The translations under genes and the position numbers were made by a program. Of a stretch of 64,000 nucleotides of DNA, positions 38,524-50,792 are shown piece after piece (position 1 is the stretch's first letter; each line of letters starts with the position of its first letter). This stretch comes from Cucumis sativus (lineage: Eukaryota > Streptophyta > Magnoliopsida > Cucurbitales > Cucurbitaceae). The notes under the pieces are model-generated. The model had not been told where the DNA came from. It saw only the letters and a list, made by a program, of their open reading frames with translations, and searched no databases. The DNA is taken from NCBI RefSeq assembly GCF_000004075.3, contig NC_026658.2, positions 24,354,075 to 24,418,074 of the forward strand, in the 5' to 3' direction.

Positions 38524-40628
38524 TTTTGAATCTAGTGGTTATATTTGTAAGGACAAGTTGCATAAATGACATTAATTCAAATAAAAAGTATAGACAAATT
38601 AATTGTATATATAACACAAAAAATGGTAAAATATTAAAAAAAAAACTCACTATTTCAAAGGATTCTTTCCGATTTTTCAAAATTGAAAACTATCTATTAT
38701 AGCAACCATCACCAACAATTGTCACATGCCATTCATAGTTTTCATCAATGACATTTTTCAGTGATAACTTCTATTAATAATAGTCAATAAACGACAAACT
38801 TAATATTTTTAAAAATATTTACTAATAAATCGGTTAAACCTTGATATTTTTACAAATATCTTATTTTTGTGCTATTGCCTATCATTTTCCTTTATTAATT
38901 TTAAACCATTGATTAGAATTTTGTAGTGGTTAGTTAGGTTGTAGGTTAATTGCATTATATATACAATAACTTCACTCATTTACTCATATAGACTGTATAG
39001 TTATTCGGTTACTATAGAACGAGAGAGAATTCTGTTGATTTATTAGAAAAACTCTCTTCCATCTCTTCTGTTCTTTTGTTCTTTTATTTCGAAAATATTG
39101 TATTGATATCATTAGCAGCATTATTGAAAAAGAAAATTGTTGAGAAAGAATAAGGAACCAAAGCAATTTGTTTGAAAGTTAGGGTGAATAACAAAACTAA
39201 TGAAAGTATGTAGAAAATATATAAGATTCTATGAGAAACTAAATATAAAAAAACTATCTTTAATATAATTAACAGAAAAATCAAACCATAAAGGATTCTT
39301 TTTTACTCAAACCTACATACTTCTTGATATATATATAGCTGCTCTATATACAATAATGGGTTAAGTTGAATTGTACCATTTGCAATTGTGGTTTGCATTC
39401 TTTTTTCGATGTTTTATTTTGAATGTGCCTCTTCCACCTTTGGAACACTTGGATATATAAATTTCCTTACAATTTGAACTTGATGATCGCCCACTATCAC
39501 TTATCTCTAGGGATATGTAGAAATGATGAAATACCTAAATATTTGTGTACGTGTAGACTTCACATAGTTTGAGATTTTATTATATTTTGGATGAATTAAA
39601 ATGTGGCTAAAAAGTGCAAGAGAGACTTTCATTTCTTTATCTTTATTTTTTTTTATTTTTTTATATGTAGATTTGAATTTATCTTTTCATTTGTAATCTC
39701 TTTTCTCTCCAAACATATATAGAGAGAGAGAGAGTTAAAGAGATGATTTAATTCCACTCTTTAATAAAATATGATTGTCATAGTCAAATTTTGAATTATA
39801 TATTAATTTAAATAATGATACGATATATGAATATGAATAGTAAAATATTAATTTGATTCTCTTTAAGAAACATTAACGTAAAGATATATAACTTAGCATG
39901 ATTACATAATTTTGATGCAATAAAATCACAGTGGAGATAGTAAAACCCTATACCCTCTCCGGCCTCCATTTCATTCTCTTTCACTGAATTAATTTGTTAG
40001 AAGGGTGTGAGTATTCACGGTGGCCGATGATGGGATGTGGCGGAGGGAATGTATTTGATTAACAAAAACGACGTCACCGCGCCGTCGCCATATCGGTAAA
40101 AGAGATGTCAGATTTTCACGTGATTTTTCCTCTTTTGCTCCACCGCCTGTGCGTCCTGATATACTCACCCCACCGTCACTCCCTTTCATTTAATTGCATC
40201 CTCTCTCTCTTTCTTTCTCTCTCTCTCTCTCTCAAGCTTATAATAAAATTCCCAACACGACCCACCATTGTTTTCTTTTTTTAGATCTTTCTTCGATAAG
40301 ACATCAAACACAATACTTATTATTCTGCCTATTTGGTTGCTGGGGGTTTGCTTTTTGCCGAAGATATTTTCTTTCTTTAACATAAAAGAAAACAACCAGT
40401 GCGTGCTACAAACAAATGGAAGAAACTTGAAACTGAAGCAAACATAAACCCAAATCCATGCAATTTTATTCAGTTACCAAATTGAGTACACTCTTCACAG
40501 TTAGCAAATATAACGGAGAGAGATAATAGAGGGTTTTCATTTTTATCTGATTCACAACCCTTAAATTTTCCTATATAAAATATAATGATAATTAAAGGTT
40601 TGCACCAATATTATGTTCTCCAAATTGG

Positions 40629-41345
40629 TCAAGGTTGGGATTGATGATGATTAGGGATGTAACTTCCCGTTGACATTTCCAAAGGGAACCCAACGCTACT
40701 GGGTGCACCAACACCGGTGATTGGGCGGTTCCCAGCGGAAACGGCGGCTCTTTCAAGAGACTGAACTTGGGTTTTTAAGAATTTAACATAATGAATAGCT
40801 TCATCCAACATAGAAGCAGTGTCCATTTTAGTACCTCCAGGGACTAATCTTTGAAGTATTCTAATTCTCTCGCTAATTCTTTCTCTCCTATGTCGAGCCG
40901 CTACACTTTGTGGGTCAGTTGAAATCTTCACGTTTCTTCTTTTTGGTGGCTTCACCGCTTCTGGGTCTATGTGAATTGGTTGCATCACTGCTATTCTGAA
41001 TATCATCTCCCTCATAGCCGCTACCGACCTCTGTTTCTGCAAACTCTCTGTTTCACAACTACCGGAGTTTCGCCACCGTGAACTGGAGGTTCCTGGGAAT
41101 GGAACAGTAGATTGTTGGGGGAAATTATAAGGTGGGTTGTTGCTGTTGTTGTTACTGTTGTTGTTGATGAATAATGGAGGCGATGAAGAGGAATCCAAAT
41201 GGCAATGTGGGTGATCGGTGGTAGTTGAGCTGAAATCAGAGGATGGCGGTGAGAAATCATTGTAAAATTCAGGGATTTTTTCCATTTGTTGCATCATCAT
41301 CATAATCTCCATCTGATCTTCCGATTTTAAATCATCATTTTCCAT
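40629..41345 (-). CDS. HEC: HECATE-type bHLH transcription factor
   Basis: Single exon, 238 residues. The N-terminal [14 protein letters not shown] matches the start of Arabidopsis HEC proteins. It is followed by Ser/Asn-rich sequence, the conserved block [20 protein letters not shown] (109-128), KPPKRRNV and the bHLH (about 144-194). The basic region ([17 protein letters not shown]) lacks the usual His and Glu of E-box binders, as in the HEC/INDEHISCENT subfamily. HEC factors act in the nucleus in gynoecium, transmitting tract and stem-cell control. A longer frame starts at 41501, but the extra residues translate a GA repeat and lie at the predicted transcription start, so 41345 is chosen. 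Most like HEC1/HEC2; which paralogue is not settled. Confidence 0.93.
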   Translation of the reverse strand: MENDDLKSEDQMEIMMMMQQMEKIPEFYNDFSPPSSDFSSTTTDHPHCHLDSSSSPPLFINNNSNNNSNNPPYNFPQQSTVPFPGTSSSRWRNSGSCETESLQKQRSVAAMREMIFRIAVMQPIHIDPEAVKPPKRRNVKISTDPQSVAARHRRERISERIRILQRLVPGGTKMDTASMLDEAIHYVKFLKTQVQSLERAAVSAGNRPITGVGAPSSVGFPLEMSTGSYIPNHHQSQP

Positions 41346-41460
41346 AGGATTAAAGAAAAAAGAATCTCCGACCTGATCCAATCTAATCCCGATCCGATCC
41401 TCAGTTATATTTGGTGTACAAAATTCACAAAATTGGAGATGGTGAAGAGAGAAACAGAAA

Positions 41461-41482
41461 GAGAGAGAGAGAGAGAGAGAGA
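41461..41482. repeat. (GA)n run in HEC 5' leader
   Basis: An 11-unit GA run (CT on the gene's strand) lies between the predicted transcription start and the chosen ATG. CT-rich leaders are common in plant genes. Confidence 0.9.
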
Positions 41483-41513
41483 AGGAAGAACACGCTATCA
41501 TTTGATGGTCATT

Positions 41514-41524
41514 CCATATATAAC
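41514..41524 (-). promoter_or_regulatory. TATA box of the HEC gene
   Basis: GTTATATATGG on the minus strand. A start about 30 bases downstream (near 41490) would leave the ATG at 41501 outside the mRNA and make the ATG at 41345 the first usable one. Confidence 0.6.
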
Positions 41525-44500
41525 AAATGGGTTGAACAGTACATCACTATTTTTTTTTATTAATTTCCAAAGAGGGAAAAGAAAAAAAAAAGAGAAGAAG
41601 AAAAGAAATTTCCTTTTTTAGGCATCAGCTTTTTTCTTATTTATTTATTCGAAAACAAAGTCTCTATCAAATGGCATTCATGGAAACGATAAATAGTGAT
41701 TTATTGCAAGGAGAAATGAGAAGATGATCATCTGAAACGACAATGGTGATATGATCAAAGTGATCGTAGCCGTTGAAAGGAGAGGGGAGGGAACAGGATA
41801 AGGAGGAAGAGGGTGAGATTGATGCCTAAGCAGAAACTCCCAATGCTTTGGATTAAAATATTGTTACAAACATCTTATCTTTTTGCCTATACACAATGAG
41901 ATATCAAAATTCCTTTTTCTTTTTTTTTTTCCTATCAGAAATATATTATTGCACCACATCAATCCAAGGCTGTTGATATGGTGTTATGTCAGATGAAAAT
42001 GCCCCACTAAATTAACGGTTCTGATCTCTCCACCGATTCTACCAAAATGCCTCTCTTTTTTCATTTCTTTTTTCCTTTTCCTTTTTAATAAGTAAATGTT
42101 AACAATAATAATAATTTGTACACAATTAATTGGATTTAACCTTTCAATTTTATCTCTTGGTACAGAAAAATCTTTCTAAGCTTATCAGTATAATTGATAT
42201 GAAGTTTCGTATAAAATAAGTTTGACTCCTTCATTGATTGGCATTACACAATTTTACTAAAATTGTTTAGTTTTTAACTAAAAATTGCAATCATGTCATT
42301 TTTCTCTAAGATTTTATCAATTTCATGTCATATTTATGTTTTACAATCGTCCTCGAATGTGGATTGAGAAATTATTAGAGAGTTAAGATTACTAATTACA
42401 TACATAAAATAGAATCGGACTTCAATAAAATTAGAAGGTTAAAATGATTTTTTTTCCATTTAATTTTTTTTTAAAAGTATAAAAAGGTAAGAATTTTATT
42501 GGAAAAAATCATGCAAAAGAAAAAGTGAAGCAAAGAGTCTTGTTGGAGCTCCACTGCAGTTCAATTCTAATAATGATCACGAAATGGTTAGATAAAAATG
42601 AAACTACTAAACATCAAATATGGTCAAGAAAATAACATAAGACTCCAATCATATCAATCAAGAACTCAAAATAAAATAATTGTGCAAAGAGTCACTCCAA
42701 TCTATGTTACAACATTATTATTCTAACCTCCCTCTTAACAATCTCAAGAGTTTCACTCAGCACACATAGGAGAAATATTGAATAATGAAAAATTGTAGCA
42801 TCACTAACTCTTGTGTAAACAAATAGTGCAAACTTGATTTGCAAGAAATTAATTAGTTCTATTTTTAAGTTTTATTAGCTGTTAATTTAGAGTAGTAATC
42901 GTTTGTTTATAAAAATATATGTATTGGTTCCACTCTATAATGAATATCAACAACACTTGATCGATCATCCGTGCAATATTACTCTCTTATATATTATTGT
43001 TTGTTGTGTTTTTATTACATGCATAGCTAAGCTATTTAGAGCCATCAAGGTACGATATGAGTGTAGTTTATATTAATTATTTTTAAAAGGTTATCTAAGA
43101 GTGAAAAGAACATATTTGAATTTAGAACCCTATATATATATATATATATATATCTTGATGAACTGAAGAAAAATGGCCTTTCTTTTTTCTTAACTCCTCT
43201 CTTTCTATAGTGCATGCATAATTCTGTTTCTTGAGTCCTAAAATCTCGGTGCAGTCCAAACTTCCAAAAAAGAAAAGATGGCTTTTTTTTTTCTTTCTTT
43301 CTTTCTTTCTTTTCTTTTAGAAGAACCTAAGAGCCCCACCCCACATGATAGTTGTCAGAAATCTAACAGAGAAGGGAGCAAAGTTCAAAGTTTTTTTTTT
43401 TACACTTGACGGTGAGTATAATGAGCCGTTTGATTCTCCGGCGGTGAGCACGTGGCAACAATCAACAGCAGAGGAGGAGACCAAGTTGGAGAGAAGAACA
43501 GTGGGGATTTTGATCCAAATACGTCACCGTTTGAAATTAGGAAAGCCTAGGAAGGGAAGTTGGTGCAATAGGGGTGAATTTCTCTCACTGATAATGTTGG
43601 GATTGGGAACGCTGATCGAGGCATATCAGGATCAGGTTCTGAAGAAGCCTACCTGCTTAATGTGGAAGTATTATATTGCCAACGAACTCTCTTTTAATTT
43701 AAGGCAAAAAAAGAAAGAAAGAACAATAGTCAAAATTAAAAAACTTTCTAAAATTTCACTTGCAGATGCACAATACCTGAGCATCTAATAGCACTTGGTT
43801 GAATTGAATTTACTCTTTTTAAGTGTTGGGTCCTGACTTTTAATCTGCTACAATCATTAAACTCAATCAAAAGCTATACAGTATAATATATAATTATTCC
43901 TATGGCGCCAACAGTATGATTTGGTGCCAAGATCAAGGAAATCTCTCTGGATATGTGACAAACAAGGGGAGAGTAATAAATTATAATATCATATGTAAAG
44001 GGGTTTGGAGCACATACATAAAATGTGAATAAAGAGATATGTTCTGGTGCAGAAGATGTTCTTTTAGATAAAAAAGAATCCAATGGTAGAAAGAGAGAGG
44101 GTTTGTTATTGAGAGGTTTCTTTTTCTCTGCTTACACCACCTTATCTTTTTCTTCCCCACTCAGCATATATATTAATAGTTGTTTGTTAATATGATGATA
44201 TGATATGTTAAAATAATACAACACACAAACAGAAACAGACCCACAAATTTATAACAAACAGACACAGATTGGTAATGGTCCCTTTGAAATCTCAACTTCA
44301 ATTCACTTTTTCTTTTACATGATAATCGTATACCATCACCATTCAACTTTGGACTGCTTCTGTTATTTTTGCACGAATCATTCCATCAAACAGCATCTCT
44401 TTTTCCACTTGATTTGTTTTGGGTATCACAACTATTTTTCAATACCAGACGTTGGTTTCTTCCAGCTACAATTTTTCTCGACTCCTTTCTTTTTAGCTAG

Positions 44501-44815
44501 GCTAGGAAAATATTTGGCACTTCTTGGACCTTGCCAATCATGGAAAATAGATTGCACCAAAAATCATAATAAGTCTAGAACATACAAGAAGAATAAGGAA
44601 TTCCCCCATAACGAAAATAATCTTATAAATCAAGGAATTGTATTCACCATGTACAGATCTCTTATCCCAAAAATGGGATTTTGGAATTTAAATTAATCAA
44701 CGATGACTTATACTTCCTAACAATTCCATCGAATTTGTTTCAACACAATTATACAATTTCTAGGACTGGAGATAGATAAAACAAATAGAACACATAAGAG
44801 AAGTGAAAGCGACGC
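41525..44815. other. Spacer between HEC promoter and RID3-like gene
   Basis: About 3.3 kb. It holds AT runs (43134-43152) and TTTC repeats (43294-43318). A less AT-rich block at 43400-43660 lies within a 147-codon plus-strand frame (listed separately). Elsewhere nothing was recognised. The left part is HEC promoter; the right end is the 3' flank of the WD40 gene. Confidence 0.5.
43345..43788 (+). other. 147-codon open frame, unrecognised
   Basis: It starts with ATG and has no similarity that I recognise. The first third follows a poly-T run; residues about 35-120 are mixed in composition and not low-complexity, unlike most frames here. It contains a G-box CACGTG near 43449. It could be a small gene, an exon of a non-coding transcript or chance. 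I do not claim it as a gene. Confidence 0.2.
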
Positions 44816-47800
44816 TCAAGTGGAATTGCCTTCTATATTTTTAGTTTGATTGCCATCCAGAAGCTCATTAACACAAAATTGATGTAAATTGTCGTACATT
44901 TTTCTCCAGTGTTGTAACATTTGCTTGGATTTTCCATAATCATGCTTAAGTCTTTCCAACTCCATTCCGGTGGCAGCAGAACCCTGTTGCTGAAATACAG
45001 AAAACCGCATGTTAGAACATGTTTTAATTGTATAGAGGATTATGGGATATCAAAATATTGTGTGTCTATCCCAGAACAGCATAAGATACAAACTAATTAA
45101 GCCAGGAAAAAAAGAAAGGAATTTTAGGACCACAGGGAAGGGGGATAGAAAAAAAAGAAAGCACCTGAAGTTCTGTGATTTGATCATCCATAACGTGAGA
45201 ACTAAGGAAAGAAAACCCCGTAGATTCCTTGGGAGGACCTGATGGATCAATGATAACACCAGTGTATTCATCCTCGTCCTTAGAGTTTTCAAATTTCGCA
45301 AGGGCAGGAGGTAAGAGTGGTCGGTGCTTTCTCAAAGAACCTTGGGAAGTTGACTGTGATTTAGGGAGGGGCTGTTGTTGAACAAGAAGTATATTATTTA
45401 CAGGACCTGCGTACGGAGCATTATGTATTTTCATTAATATCATATAATAAAAATGCTGGTCATGAATTAAGCAAAAGATAAATTGCACTTGCTAGGTTAA
45501 CTTATATGCAGAAAATTAAATAAATGAATGTACATCTAAAAAAATTATATATAAATGATTTCACTTAAAATGCTCAAATAAAGTTCTTAAGAAAGAGATA
45601 AAAAAGAGTATAAAGCTTCAAAACATAATTTTTTAAAAAATTTGAATATAACATCCTCCAATCTCTAACAATTAGAATTACAAAGCAGAGGAAACAAAAT
45701 AATGAAAGAAGTACCTTAAGCCTCAGCTAAGGTTAAATTTGAAAATGAAAAACAACTTGGTATAGGTACTTATGCAAAAAATAATATTTATTTACAATGT
45801 CACACAGTCAGTAAATGAAAACAAAATACAATTTCACAGAAACTGAACTTATTGAAGTAATAATATTTAAATGGCTTATTACCTTTGGAATGTCTGAAAA
45901 CACGAATAACGTTATTGGTTCTTGTATCCCAAACTCGTATTGCTCCATCCTCAGATCCAGAGATCAACAAATTACCACTTGAGCAGTATGCCAAGGAAGT
46001 AACTGACTTGCTAGTAAGAATACAAAAGGACAATAAATTGGACAATATAGCAAATCCAAGAAGATAATATATCTTGCATTAAAAACCTATATTACATATA
46101 AAAAAACACGTCCAGTTTCTTTAAAGAAACCATAAAGAGAGTAGCTGTTTAGCAACCGAGACACAACAACGACTGACTTGGAAGTAGAATACTAATTCCT
46201 AGTTTTTAAGAAATCAAGACACCATTACAAATAATCCTAGTGCAAGTGCACCAAACTAAAAGCAACTTGAAATTCCTCAACATTTCATTGCATAATTATA
46301 TCATTAGACAATCTAATATATATTGCATGAAACAAAGAAAAGATGATTCTTGAAACCGGAAAGGAGAAACAAAATTAGAGGAAATTGAAAACTTAATCTT
46401 TAATGTTTAACTGATGATATATTAATGAAAGTTGAAAGAAGAATGGGTCCACGATGAAAGAAAATCAAAGAGATAAATACAGACCTTTGATTTGATATTG
46501 ACCCGAGTATATGCAATCCGTAGTCACTGCTGGATGGGCATTTAGCATTAAGCGCAGCAGTGTAGATCTTCCCATCTCTACCACCACCATAAAAGACATG
46601 TTCACCAGGATCCAAAGCAATGGCATCAATGATTGAAGGAAATATGATATTTCTTAACAACTTCCCCTTCGATAAGCTCCACACCTACAAAAGTCAAGTT
46701 AGCATACAACATATGACTCACCAAAGAAAATTTGATACGAGTGAAGTTAGGATAGGAAAGTAGTCATTACTCATTGTTGATAAATCATAAACAAACATGT
46801 TTCATATACAGTATACCCACATCACTATTAAAAATGTGAAAATCCTAGACCAGAATGCATACTGATATAAATCGTAATTGGATAATTATATCCACCTCTG
46901 TGCACTCTATCCTCCCATTCCATACATTGTCATTTTTGGTTACAGCCCAAACTTAGTCTAGATAATATGTTTTTACATGTTTCTAAAATCCTAGATGAGG
47001 ATGTAAGCAAACCTTAAACGTCAAGGTGTTGTAATTGCAAAAAAGGGCGATTTACCAAGTCAATGCAATTGGACTTCCAAAGTGGTTGTAAAACTAATTA
47101 ACTAACCAAACTACATGGCCACATCATCACAAAATTACATTATCAACGTAGAAGTGTTAAATTCAATAGAGTGCCAAACCTTACAAGTACGATCCACAGA
47201 GGAAGAGATTATAATAGCATTGAATCCTCCATAGCCAACAACAATGTCAGTAACAGGCAGATTATGCCCAGTGAAACTATGCTCATACAAATGTTTTGCT
47301 TCCCTTTGCCAACCATCATCAAAAACCCTGGAATCAACGTGTTTGTAATAAGAATTTTTACAATTCATATAAAAACCTACACACACAAACATAATGCCAA
47401 ATGATGAAATTTATACGTTATAAGAGACCAAACTCTAATGCAGCCATCTTCAGAACCAGAAACTAACAGGGAGTCATCTTCAGAGAATACAAGGCAAGTA
47501 ACTGCTCTATAATGAGCATGCCATTTTTTAAGCAGTCTACCACTCAAAACCTACAACAACGAGCAATTCATCTTATACTACAGCCAAGAATATGTGTCAA
47601 TTAATAGAACAAGAAGACGACAATTTTAGAGTTCAATGGCAGAGCATAAATTATAAAATCAAAATTTACCTCCCACAAGTATATATCTCCAGAGAAACCA
47701 CCACCAACAATATAAGTACCCTCATGGTTGGAAGCCAAGGCCATTATTGGTTCAGCCGGAAAACTCTTAACTTCAACTTGAGGCTGTAGAAAGAAAAATT

Positions 47801-48059
47801 AATCAAGCAGGGTATTGAGGAACAGAGGGCTGAAATTCGTTACAATAACGAGTACCTTAGACCAAGACCAGTAGAGAACGGAGCCAGCAGTGGCTGCAGG
47901 ATCGCGAAGCTGAGAGCATGCGAGAAACTTTCTACCTACACAAACAAGACCATGTGGTGGAGAAGCACAAGACTTGTAACGCAGTTGTTCTGAGCCGGTA
48001 TGGAGGTCCCAGCAACCAATCCCTGAATCAATAGACGAGGAAGCAACGAGTAGCACCAT
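44816..48059 (-). CDS. RID3: WD40 protein, RID3 / WDR18 / IPI3-like
   Basis: Eight exons on the minus strand: 48059-47856, 47783-47670, 47550-47417, 47327-47180, 46684-46485, 46010-45883, 45406-45165, 44989-44816; 447 residues, near the Arabidopsis RID3 length. WD repeats include DIYLWE, LLVSGSEDGCIRVWS, IISSSVDRTCKVWS and LLISGSEDGAIRVWD. GKLLRNIIFPSIIDAIALDP matches the RID3 family. The C-terminus is a predicted helix (MELERLKHDYGKSKQMLQHW). Arabidopsis RID3 is needed for adventitious root and meristem formation; yeast IPI3 and human WDR18 act in 60S ribosome maturation in the Rix1 complex. The reading frame is open upstream of 48059, but that is the first ATG. Confidence 0.92.
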
Positions 48060-48273
48060 TGTGAGTTGAGAGCTTGAGAGGAGGGTTTCAGTTTTCAATT
48101 TGGTTTGAATATTTTTATGGCGGTGCGATGGATGAAAAACAGCGCGGCAACCACAACGAAATTTAGCCCCGAAGGAGACGGCGGCGGGAAGGAGTTGAAT
48201 AGGGTGAGGGGAATTGCCGAACGAACCAACTTCAATACAATCCAATTTCGTCGAAGATAAATTAATAATAGAC

Positions 48274-48331
48274 TGGGCCGAGCCGAAGTTTTTCGACCAT
48301 GGACTAGGCCCATTTTTCACTTTTCGGCCCA
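48274..48331. promoter_or_regulatory. Three site II (TCP-type) elements, RID3 promoter
   Basis: TGGGCC at 48274-48279 and GGCCCA at 48307-48312 and 48326-48331, all 215-275 bases upstream of the ATG. Clustered site II elements are known in promoters of plant ribosomal-protein and growth genes, which suits a ribosome-maturation factor. Binding is inferred. Confidence 0.6.
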
Positions 48332-50792
48332 CATCGGGGCCGATATAAAAAATAAATTAATATTATTATGAAATTAGGTAAATTTTCATTTTTTTTTATA
48401 TATATTTCTCTTCCTGTCCAATTTTTCTTTTCTTTTCCTTTCTACTGTCTTTCTTCAATTCTTTTTTATATATTTTTTTTTTTAATCATGATGGATTATA
48501 AATCTTATACTAAATATAAAAAAAATTAAATAGTTGGATATTGGTATAGTTTAGATCAAATAAAACAATTTTCATGTAGAAAGGCTCTTTAAAAAAAATA
48601 TTTTAAAAATCGAGTAGTTAAATATAAACGAGGTAAATGTAAACGATATTGTCTCAACAATCTTGAACAAAAAAAACATTTAGATTACGTAAATATTGTA
48701 GCTAAATCTAAACGATCAGAACGAATTGATTTGGACAATTTTATGTATTTTTTAGTATGGACACGTAGACTCATTTTGTTTTCAAAATGGTTCGTATTTT
48801 GGCTCGTTATATTTTTTTAAAAAAAAAAACCCTACGAGTTATGACAGACAAGACAGTGTGTAATTTAGTTTTGATAGCTTTTTCACCCTAGGATGTAGAG
48901 TGGATCGCGAATAGAAAAATAAATGTTCACTGAAATAAATAAATAAATGATAAATGATTTTTTTCAAAAGGAAAAAAAACTAAGAATAACAAATATCAGT
49001 ATATGTTGATATGATAAACAGAAGTTGGGTGAGTTAATGTTAATCGAAACTTGAAATAGTTACATGTGAAGTATGAAAAGAAAATGAAAGGAGTTTAAGA
49101 AGTAAAGAGATTTAGAAGAATATGCGAGAATAGTAATACGGGATAGCAACCAAAAACCCTACAATACAATGAAGTCCTTTAAAGCATCTTTAATGGAGGT
49201 TTTCCCTTTTTTGTATTCTTCAAAAAACCCCATCTGTGCCTTGTTTAAGGCATCACGTGCGCATCCAAGTCACGTGCGATCCCCCCTTCTGAGAAAAGAC
49301 AACCCCCATACTCTTCTTTTTTTATATATATATATATTATATATTCATTGCTTTTTTATAATAATAATAATAATAATGTGTGTGTGTGAGAGAGAGAGAA
49401 AGAGAGAGAGAGAAAGAGGAAATCATTGCACCACAAACATATCCAAACCCTCTCTCCAATATTCCAAACTTTTAAACTACATTACTTTTTTTTTTCCTTC
49501 CTTTTGATCCTTCTTTTTAGATTTTTTTAAAAAAGAAACTCTGCGTTTCACCACAGCTGTATTCTTTTTTCCTTTTCAGAGTTGAATTTTTATGTCATGA
49601 AATTAAATGCCCTTATCCCTATGAAAAAATACACACACACATATATTTATGAAAAAGGAAAGAGCAATAGAGGCACAGACTTATAACACATTGCCCTGCC
49701 ATGGTCAAACTTTTCTATTTTATAAAATAAATTTTGAAAACTTTGTTTTGTTTTTTGTATTTTTGTATTTTTTTTTTACTAGTAATGGAGTTATCTGCAG
49801 AAAAAAAAAAAACCAAAAACAGAGAAAAGTGAAAGCATAAAAGAGAGTGGCATTTAGGCAAAGTTGGGTTGGTTTATCTCTACCAGTCAATCATCACTCT
49901 ATTTGGTCCGAACCAACAATTTCAAAACCCTAGGGTTTTTCAAATTCCATTCCTCTTATACTTTAAGTAGCAAAAACCTAAGGTTTCTTATGGCCCGGGT
50001 TTTCAAATAACAAAAATAAAAATTTTAATTTCTTTTTTTAAGTTTTGGAGGGAGTGTAAATAGAGAATATTAGCTATAGATTAGGATGAATGTTGGGGAA
50101 TCATTGTTAAATAAGCCTTTTTTCCATTGAAATGAGAGAAAGAGAAAGAGAAAGAGAGAGAGAGAGAGAGTTTTGAATCAAATGATATGATAGCTTTCTT
50201 TCTGATAAAAATCATATAAAATCAAATTTTGGGCCCTGACATATAATTTTGTTTATTTAAGTCTCATTATTAATTAAACTAGAGTTATTAAATATTTTCA
50301 ACACCAACAAAATAAACTGTCCTTTCCTTTTTCTTTTCTCCTTCGTGTCAGCACACACACATTACTCATTTAATACTTACTGTCTTTCTCATCAAAAAAA
50401 CAATAATAATAAATTTGCCCTTGTTTCTGTGTAGAACTGAAATGAAGAAGGAAGAAGAAGAAAAAAAAACTTTCCATTTAAGAACCCCTTTTTTTAGGTA
50501 CTCATTCTGTATCACACATTAATGCTACTGAAAATATTCCAGGTCAAACCAATTTCAAATGAAGAAAAAAAGAAAAAATTATGTTAATTTGAAATAGCTA
50601 GCGTCAATGAGGGTTATATACATATAGAAGATAACTTACAGTGCTATCACAAATTAAACGCACGCACACATTTTTCTAATTTCAATTATGATCATATGAA
50701 ATAATGCAGCAATGAAAAAAGGATCCGACTCCCCCTCTGGGATTTCTAACAAAAATTCCCTCCAAAAAAGAAAAAAAATATATCAGAACTAA
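48332..50792. other. Spacer between RID3-like and HSFB4 genes
   Basis: About 2.5 kb with no supportable gene. At about 48590-48730 there are TAAATATAAACGA / CTAAATCTAAACGATC motifs like those inside the inverted-repeat element at 29 kb. Two G-boxes lie at 49254 and 49271, followed by GA-rich runs at 49388-49420 and 50135-50170. Confidence 0.55.
49254..49276. promoter_or_regulatory. Paired G-boxes
   Basis: CACGTG at 49254-49259 and 49271-49276, each as TCACGTGCG, 17 bases apart. Paired G-box/ABRE cores are bound by bZIP and bHLH factors. They lie 1.2 kb from either coding gene, so the target is unclear. Confidence 0.5.

Larger units (their letters stand above)
35398..40628. other. AT-rich spacer without genes
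   Basis: No supportable coding gene. It contains a near-direct repeat around TAATATCCGTCTGATAA at about 37240-37310, the GATAG repeat region and a long AT run (both listed), and a CT-rich stretch at about 40200-40232. The 40.0-40.2 kb part is less AT-rich (CGACGTCACCGCGCCGTCG), but no conserved frame was found there. Confidence 0.5.

Noticed and set aside
41021-41260. Second minus-strand frame within the HEC gene
   Set aside because: Out-of-frame shadow of the bHLH coding sequence.
44319-44696. 125-codon plus-strand frame downstream of the RID3-like gene
   Set aside because: Composition is typical of translated AT-rich DNA, and no motif was recognised.
48060-48332. N-terminal extension of the RID3-like protein
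   Set aside because: The frame is open but contains no ATG before 48059, and it overlaps the promoter-like site II cluster.
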